Assembly: GCF_040214835.1 (NCBI RefSeq)
Contig: NZ_CP157874.1
Span: 1,616,001 to 1,680,000 of the forward strand
Length of the DNA stretch: 64,000 bases
Reading direction: 5' to 3'
Origin: Pseudomonas asiatica
GTDB taxonomy: Bacteria > Pseudomonadota > Gammaproteobacteria > Pseudomonadales > Pseudomonadaceae
Shown: positions 59,403-64,000 of the stretch, piece after piece
How positions within the stretch are numbered: position 1 is the stretch's first letter
Layout: every line of letters begins with the position of its first letter
The notes under the pieces: model-generated
Told to the model about the DNA's origin: nothing
Seen by the model: the letters and a program-made list of their open reading frames with translations, nothing else
The model's database searches: none
Translations under genes and position numbers: made by a program

Positions 59403-60229
59403 TCGAACTCGCTCGTGGCTCGTTGAGCAAGATGGCGGTAAGCCTGCAGGCGCCAGTGGTGCAGTACAGCTTCCGTCTGGATGACACGCAGGTGCCGGTC
59501 AACCCGCTGATCGGCCAGCGCCTGCGCCTTGAATACATCGGCGCCATTCACTGCAGCCATTGTGGCAAGCGCACCAAGACCAGCTTCAGCCAGGGTTACT
59601 GCTACCCGTGCATGACCAAACTGGCCCAGTGCGACGTGTGCATCATGGCCCCGGAAAAGTGCCACTACGACGCCGGCACCTGCCGCGAACCGTCGTGGGG
59701 CGAACAGTTCTGCATGACCGACCATGTGGTCTACCTGGCCAACTCGTCGGGGATCAAGGTCGGTATCACCCGGGCCACCCAGCTGCCCACCCGCTGGCTC
59801 GACCAGGGTGCCAGCCAGGCCCTGCCGATCGTGCGCGTGGCTACCCGCCAGCAGTCCGGCCTGGTCGAAGACCTGCTGCGCAGCCAGGTGCCGGACCGCA
59901 CCAACTGGCGCGCCCTGCTCAAGGGCGATGCCGAGGAGCTCGACCTGGTCGCCATTCGTGAACAGGTGTTCGACGCCTGTGCCGATGGCCTGCGCGAGCT
60001 GCAAGGGCGCTTCGGCCTGCAGGCGATCCAGCCGCTGGCCGACGCCGAAGTGGTGCAGATGAAGTACCCGGTCGAGGCCTACCCATCGAAGATCGTCAGC
60101 TTCAACTTCGACAAGGACCCGGTAGTGGAAGGCACGCTGCTGGGCATCAAGGGCCAGTACCTGATCTTCGACACCGGTGTGATCAATATTCGCAAGTACA
60201 CGGCCTACCAGTTGGCCGTGCTCCAGTAA
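59399..60229 (+). CDS. DUF2797 family zinc-ribbon protein
   Basis: A 276-residue cytosolic protein. Cysteine pairs CSHCGKRTKTSFSQGYCYPCM and CDVCIMAPEKC (then C in the AGTC and QFC segments) look like zinc ribbons. The middle HVVYLANSSGIKVGITR...PTRWLDQGA resembles a GIY-YIG-type core (YxA-8-KVGIT-RW). I set the start at TTG 59399 (four bases overlapping the previous stop); the ATG at 59432 (MAVSLQAPVVQYSF) is the alternative. Function unknown. Part of the glpG-DUF1315-DUF2797-pepN run. Confidence 0.82.
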   Translation: MIELARGSLSKMAVSLQAPVVQYSFRLDDTQVPVNPLIGQRLRLEYIGAIHCSHCGKRTKTSFSQGYCYPCMTKLAQCDVCIMAPEKCHYDAGTCREPSWGEQFCMTDHVVYLANSSGIKVGITRATQLPTRWLDQGASQALPIVRVATRQQSGLVEDLLRSQVPDRTNWRALLKGDAEELDLVAIREQVFDACADGLRELQGRFGLQAIQPLADAEVVQMKYPVEAYPSKIVSFNFDKDPVVEGTLLGIKGQYLIFDTGVINIRKYTAYQLAVLQ

Positions 60230-60242
60230 AAAGGACCTGCAC

Positions 60243-62900
60243 ATGCGTACCGAACAACCGCAAGTGATCTACCTCGAGGATTACCAGGCGCCCGAGTACC
60301 TGATCGACGAGACGCACCTGACCTTCGAGCTGTACGAGGACCACACCCTGGTTCACGCGCAGCTGGTCATGCGCCGCAACCCGGCACGCGGTGCCGGCCT
60401 GCCGCCACTGGAGCTCGATGGCCAGCAGCTGGAGCTGCTGCGCGCCTCGCTGGATGACCAGGAGCTGCAGCCGGGCGACTACCAGCTCGACGCCGACAGC
60501 CTGACCGTGCAGCCCAAGGCCGAGCGCTTCACCCTCGACACCAGCGTGAAGATCCACCCCGAGAGCAACACCGCACTGGAAGGCCTGTACAAGTCGGGCA
60601 AGATGTTCTGCACCCAGTGCGAGGCCGAAGGCTTCCGCAAGATCACCTACTACCTCGACCGCCCGGACGTGATGAGCACCTTCACCACCACGGTCATCGC
60701 CGAGCAGCATCGCTACCCGGTATTGCTGTCGAACGGCAACCCGATCGGCAGCGGGCCGGCAGACGATGGTCGCCATTGGGCCACCTGGGAAGACCCGTTC
60801 ATGAAGCCGGCCTACCTGTTCGCCCTGGTGGCCGGTGACCTGTGGTGCGTCGAGGACAGCTTCACCCGCCAGTCCGGCCGTGATGTGACCCTGCGCATCT
60901 ACGTCGAGCCCGAGAACATCGACAAGTGCGACCACGCCATGGTCAGCCTGAAGAAGTCCATGCGCTGGGACGAAGAAGTCTATGGCCGCGAGTACGACCT
61001 GGACATCTTCATGATCGTCGCGGTCAACGACTTCAACATGGGCGCCATGGAAAACAAGGGCCTGAACATCTTCAACTCCAGCTGTGTGCTGGCCCGTGCC
61101 GAAACGGCCACCGATGCCGCACACCAGCGCGTCGAAGGCGTGGTTGCCCACGAGTATTTCCACAACTGGTCGGGCAACCGGGTCACCTGCCGTGACTGGT
61201 TCCAGCTGTCGCTGAAGGAAGGCTTCACGGTGTTCCGCGATGCCGAGTTCAGCGCCGACATGAACTCGCGCACGGTCAAACGCATCGAAGACGTGGCCTA
61301 CCTGCGCACTCACCAGTTCGCCGAAGACGCTGGCCCCATGGCCCACCCGGTGCGCCCGGACAGCTTCATCGAGATCTCCAACTTCTACACCCTGACCGTG
61401 TACGAGAAGGGCGCCGAAGTGGTGCGCATGGTTCGTACCCTGCTGGGCGCAGACGGCTTCCGCAAGGGCAGCGACCTGTACTTCGAACGCCACGATGGCC
61501 AGGCGGTGACCACCGACGACTTCATCAAGGCCATGGAAGACGCCAACGGCGTCGACTTCACCCAGTTCAAGCGCTGGTACAACCAGGCCGGCACCCCGCG
61601 CCTGGAAGTCAGCGAGGCCTATGACGCGGCCGCGCAGACCTACAGCCTGACCTTCCGCCAGAGCTGCCCGCAGACCCCGGACAAGGCCGAAAAACTGCCG
61701 TTCGTGATCCCGGTGGAGCTTGGCCTGCTGGATGCCGCAGGCAACGACCTGCCGCTGCAACTGGCCGGTGAAGCGGCGGCGCAGGGCACCAGCCGCGTGC
61801 TGTCGGTGACCGAGGCCGAGCAGACCTTCACCTTCCAGGGCATCCAGGCCAAGCCGCTGCCTTCGCTGCTGCGTGGCTTCAGCGCACCGGTCAAGCTCAG
61901 CTTCCCCTACGACCGCGACCAGCTGATGTTCCTGATGCAGCACGACAGCGACGGCTTCAACCGCTGGGAGGCGGGGCAGCAGTTGTCGGTGCAGGTGCTG
62001 CAGGAACTGATCGGCCAGCATCAGCGCGGCGAAGCACTCAAGCTCGACCAGCGCCTGATCAGCGCCTTGGGCACCGTGCTCGGCAACGACTCGCTGGACC
62101 CGGCCATGGTTGCCGAAATGCTCTCGCTGCCGGGTGAGGCCTACCTCACCGAAATCAGCCAGGTGGCCGACGTGGACGCCATCCACGCCGCCCGCGAGTT
62201 CGCCCGCCAGCAGATCGCCGAGCAGCTGTTCGACGCCCTGTGGGCGCGCTATCAGGCCAACCGCGAAGTGTCGCGCAGCACCGCCTACGTGGCCTCGGCC
62301 GAGCACTTCGCCCGCCGCAGCCTGCAGAACATCGCGCTGTCGTACCTGATGCAGAGCGGCAAGCCGCAGGTGCTGCAGGCGACCCTGGAGCAGTTCGAGC
62401 ACTGCGACAACATGACCGAGCGCCTGACCGCCCTGGCCGTGCTGGTCAACTCGCCGTTCGAGGCCGAGCGGGCCAAGGCGCTGGAAGCCTTTGCCGAGCA
62501 CTTCAAGGACAACCCGCTGGTCATGGACCAGTGGTTCAGCGTGCAGGCGGCCAGTACGCTGCCGGGCGGGCTGGCGCGGGTCAAGGCGCTGATGCAGCAC
62601 CCGGCGTTCACCCTGAAGAACCCGAACAAGGTACGTGCGCTGGTCGGCGCCTTTGCCGGGCAGAACCTGGTCAACTTCCATGCGGCGGATGGCTCCGGCT
62701 ACCGCTTCCTGGCGGACCTGGTGATCGAGCTGAATGCGCTGAACCCGCAGATCGCCTCGCGGCAACTGGCACCGCTGACCCGCTGGCGCAAGTATGACGA
62801 CGCGCGTCAGGCCCTGATGAAGGGCGAGCTGGAGCGGATTCTGGCTTCTGGTGAGCTGTCCAGTGATGTGTATGAGGTTGTGAGCAAGAGCCTGGCTTGA
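60243..62900 (+). CDS. pepN: Aminopeptidase N
   Basis: M1 zinc metallopeptidase of 885 residues. The exopeptidase motif GAMENKG and zinc site HEYFHNWSGN...E (HExxH-18-E type; second Glu in LKEGFTVFRD) are intact, as is the family start region. Broad N-terminal amino acid removal from peptides in the cytosol. It is 13 bases after the DUF2797 gene and probably ends the operon, being followed by a REP pair. Confidence 0.97.
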   Translation: MRTEQPQVIYLEDYQAPEYLIDETHLTFELYEDHTLVHAQLVMRRNPARGAGLPPLELDGQQLELLRASLDDQELQPGDYQLDADSLTVQPKAERFTLDTSVKIHPESNTALEGLYKSGKMFCTQCEAEGFRKITYYLDRPDVMSTFTTTVIAEQHRYPVLLSNGNPIGSGPADDGRHWATWEDPFMKPAYLFALVAGDLWCVEDSFTRQSGRDVTLRIYVEPENIDKCDHAMVSLKKSMRWDEEVYGREYDLDIFMIVAVNDFNMGAMENKGLNIFNSSCVLARAETATDAAHQRVEGVVAHEYFHNWSGNRVTCRDWFQLSLKEGFTVFRDAEFSADMNSRTVKRIEDVAYLRTHQFAEDAGPMAHPVRPDSFIEISNFYTLTVYEKGAEVVRMVRTLLGADGFRKGSDLYFERHDGQAVTTDDFIKAMEDANGVDFTQFKRWYNQAGTPRLEVSEAYDAAAQTYSLTFRQSCPQTPDKAEKLPFVIPVELGLLDAAGNDLPLQLAGEAAAQGTSRVLSVTEAEQTFTFQGIQAKPLPSLLRGFSAPVKLSFPYDRDQLMFLMQHDSDGFNRWEAGQQLSVQVLQELIGQHQRGEALKLDQRLISALGTVLGNDSLDPAMVAEMLSLPGEAYLTEISQVADVDAIHAAREFARQQIAEQLFDALWARYQANREVSRSTAYVASAEHFARRSLQNIALSYLMQSGKPQVLQATLEQFEHCDNMTERLTALAVLVNSPFEAERAKALEAFAEHFKDNPLVMDQWFSVQAASTLPGGLARVKALMQHPAFTLKNPNKVRALVGAFAGQNLVNFHAADGSGYRFLADLVIELNALNPQIASRQLAPLTRWRKYDDARQALMKGELERILASGELSSDVYEVVSKSLA

Positions 62901-62918
62901 GTTTTCCGTAGCCTGAGC

Positions 62919-63009
62919 CGACCTCTTCGCGGGTAAACCCGCTCCCACAGGTACTGCACCGCTTTCATGGGCTGTGCAGGACTTGTGGGAGCGGGTTTAC
63001 CCGCGAAGC
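62919..63009. repeat. REP pair, right arm shortened
   Basis: Left arm GACCTCTTCGCGGGTAAACC is full; the right arm ends early (GTTTACCCGCGAAGCTTTTGG instead of GAAGAGGCC). Lies after pepN. Confidence 0.9.
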
Positions 63010-63167
63010 TTTTGGAGCCGACAACAAAACATAACACCCCGCCCGTTGTGTTCCCGCAAATATCCCCGCTACGATCCCCTCAAGCTATTGCAGGCCTCTA
63101 GATCAGGCTTTTCGCAGTACCTGCAGTGCATTGACCCACCACACAAGAACACAACAGGGGGACAGTC

Positions 63168-64000
63168 ATGAGGGAACAGAACAGGCGCTTTGCCTGGCCA
63201 TTGGCAGCCGGCGCGGTACTGGCGCTGGGGCTTGGCGTGTGGGCTGACAGCGTGCAAGCCGCTGCCGCCGACGAGTATTCCACCGAATCGGCCAAGGCCA
63301 GCCAAAGCCTGCTGATCGACGCCACCCATGCCGGCAAGCGCCTGGTGGTGGTGGGCGATCGCGGTCATATCCTGTTCTCCGACGACCAGGGCAGCACCTG
63401 GACCCAGGCGCGGGTGCCCACCCGGCAACTGCTGACCGCGGTGTTCTTCCTCGACGACAAGCGCGGCTGGGCCGTCGGCCACGATGCGCTGGTGCTCGCC
63501 AGCAGCGATGGTGGTGCCACCTGGAGCAAGCAGTTCGAAGACCTGTCCCGCGAAGCACCCTTGCTCGATGTCGCCTTCCTCGACGCCCAGCACGGCTTTG
63601 CCGTAGGTGCCTATGGCGCCTTGCTGGAAACCACCGACGGCGGCCAGCACTGGCAGGATGTCGCCGAGCGCCTGGACAACCCCGACCAGCTGCACCTGAA
63701 CGGTATCGCCCAGGTGCGTGACGCGGGCCTGTTTATCGTCGGCGAGCAGGGTGGCATGTTCCGCTCCGCCGACAACGGCCAGACCTGGGCCAAGGTCGAG
63801 GGCCCTTACGAGGGCTCGCTGTTCGGCGTGATCGGCACTGCCCAGCCGAACACCCTGCTGGCCTACGGCCTGCGCGGCAACCTGTTCCGTTCCACCGATT
63901 TTGGTGACAGCTGGCAGCCGATCGAGCTCAAGGCCGCACGTGGAACCCTCGAATTCGGCCTGGCAGGCGCTACGCTTGTCGAGGACGGTAGCCTGGTGCT
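63168..64000 (+). CDS. YCF48/BNR-repeat secreted protein, 5' part
   Basis: Partial: open to the window end (277 complete codons). It starts MREQNRRFAWPLAAGAVLAL, a signal peptide ending near VQA. The rest is a beta-propeller of YCF48/BNR-type repeats with Asp-box-like cores (SDDQGSTWTQ, SSDGGATWSK, TTDGGQHWQD, SADNGQTWAK, STDFGDSWQP), each preceded by a GxxGxxL strand. In pseudomonads such proteins sit beside DUF1302/DUF1329 and RND-type export genes; those would lie beyond the window. ATG at 63168 follows GGGGGACAGTC. Confidence 0.85.
   Translation, partial: MREQNRRFAWPLAAGAVLALGLGVWADSVQAAAADEYSTESAKASQSLLIDATHAGKRLVVVGDRGHILFSDDQGSTWTQARVPTRQLLTAVFFLDDKRGWAVGHDALVLASSDGGATWSKQFEDLSREAPLLDVAFLDAQHGFAVGAYGALLETTDGGQHWQDVAERLDNPDQLHLNGIAQVRDAGLFIVGEQGGMFRSADNGQTWAKVEGPYEGSLFGVIGTAQPNTLLAYGLRGNLFRSTDFGDSWQPIELKAARGTLEFGLAGATLVEDGSLV

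Overview
The window is a gene-dense, GC-rich chromosomal segment from a fluorescent Pseudomonas, most likely the Pseudomonas putida group. The evidence is gene content and order (pabC-mltG-tmk-holB-tatD, uvrB, gltX, leuCDB-asd-usg-fimV-truA-trpF-accD-folC-cvpA-purF-metZ), the sRNA RgsA next to tatD, and at least fifteen paired REP elements whose conserved arm has the P. putida form (TCTTCGCGGGTAAACCCGCT...). No phage, integrase, transposase or CRISPR array was found, so this is mostly core genome with small accessory features.

Layout. 1-4.05 kb: end of the fatty acid/folate cluster (pabC fragment, mltG, tmk, holB, tatD). pilZ, which sits between holB and tatD in P. aeruginosa, is absent there. 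4.05-5.2 kb: a large palindromic repeat cassette and, on the minus strand, the RpoS-type sRNA rgsA (P16). 5.2-10.4 kb: TetR regulator, an orphan moaA, a DUF4823 lipoprotein, DUF1285, a secreted cupin, a two-domain deaminase-like protein and tRNA-Asn. 10.4-18.3 kb: aromatic aminotransferase, uvrB with a LexA box, an EmrAB-like efflux operon and gltX. 18.5-19.4 kb: three tandem tRNA-Ala(GGC)/tRNA-Glu(TTC) pairs behind a strong promoter. 19.5-27.7 kb: TetR, hydrolase, thioesterase, dusC, a small heat shock gene with a sigma-32 promoter and a ROSE thermometer, a five-PAS GGDEF-EAL protein and a LysR regulator.

27.7-33.2 kb: leucine biosynthesis (leuC, leuD, a methyltransferase, leuB) and asd. 33.2-33.9 kb: the second copy of the palindromic cassette. 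34-46.9 kb: usg-like gene, fimV, truA, trpF, accD, folC, dedD-like SPOR protein, cvpA, purF, metZ and an SDR. 47.1-47.9 kb: tRNA-Val and three tRNA-Asp. 48-56.3 kb: DUF2242 lipoprotein, a 28-residue acidic ORF, AraC regulator, a nitrilase-fold protein without its catalytic Cys, fadH, an ACC-deaminase-like PLP enzyme, cytochrome b561 and DUF1853. 56.4-64 kb: nadK-phosphatase-glpG-DUF1315-DUF2797-pepN in one direction, then the start of a YCF48/BNR-repeat protein cut by the window end.

The most unusual structures are the two ~700-bp cassettes (about 4.08-4.84 and 33.19-33.89 kb). Each is an imperfect giant inverted repeat around a variable CAAAAAG tandem repeat, and each arm carries the same short ORF behind a strong Shine-Dalgarno-like sequence. 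Two REP elements have entered coding sequence (inside glpG and at the 3' end of a hydrolase gene). A REP after fimV is interrupted by a short foreign segment. Nothing here looks like a complete, clearly new multi-gene system.
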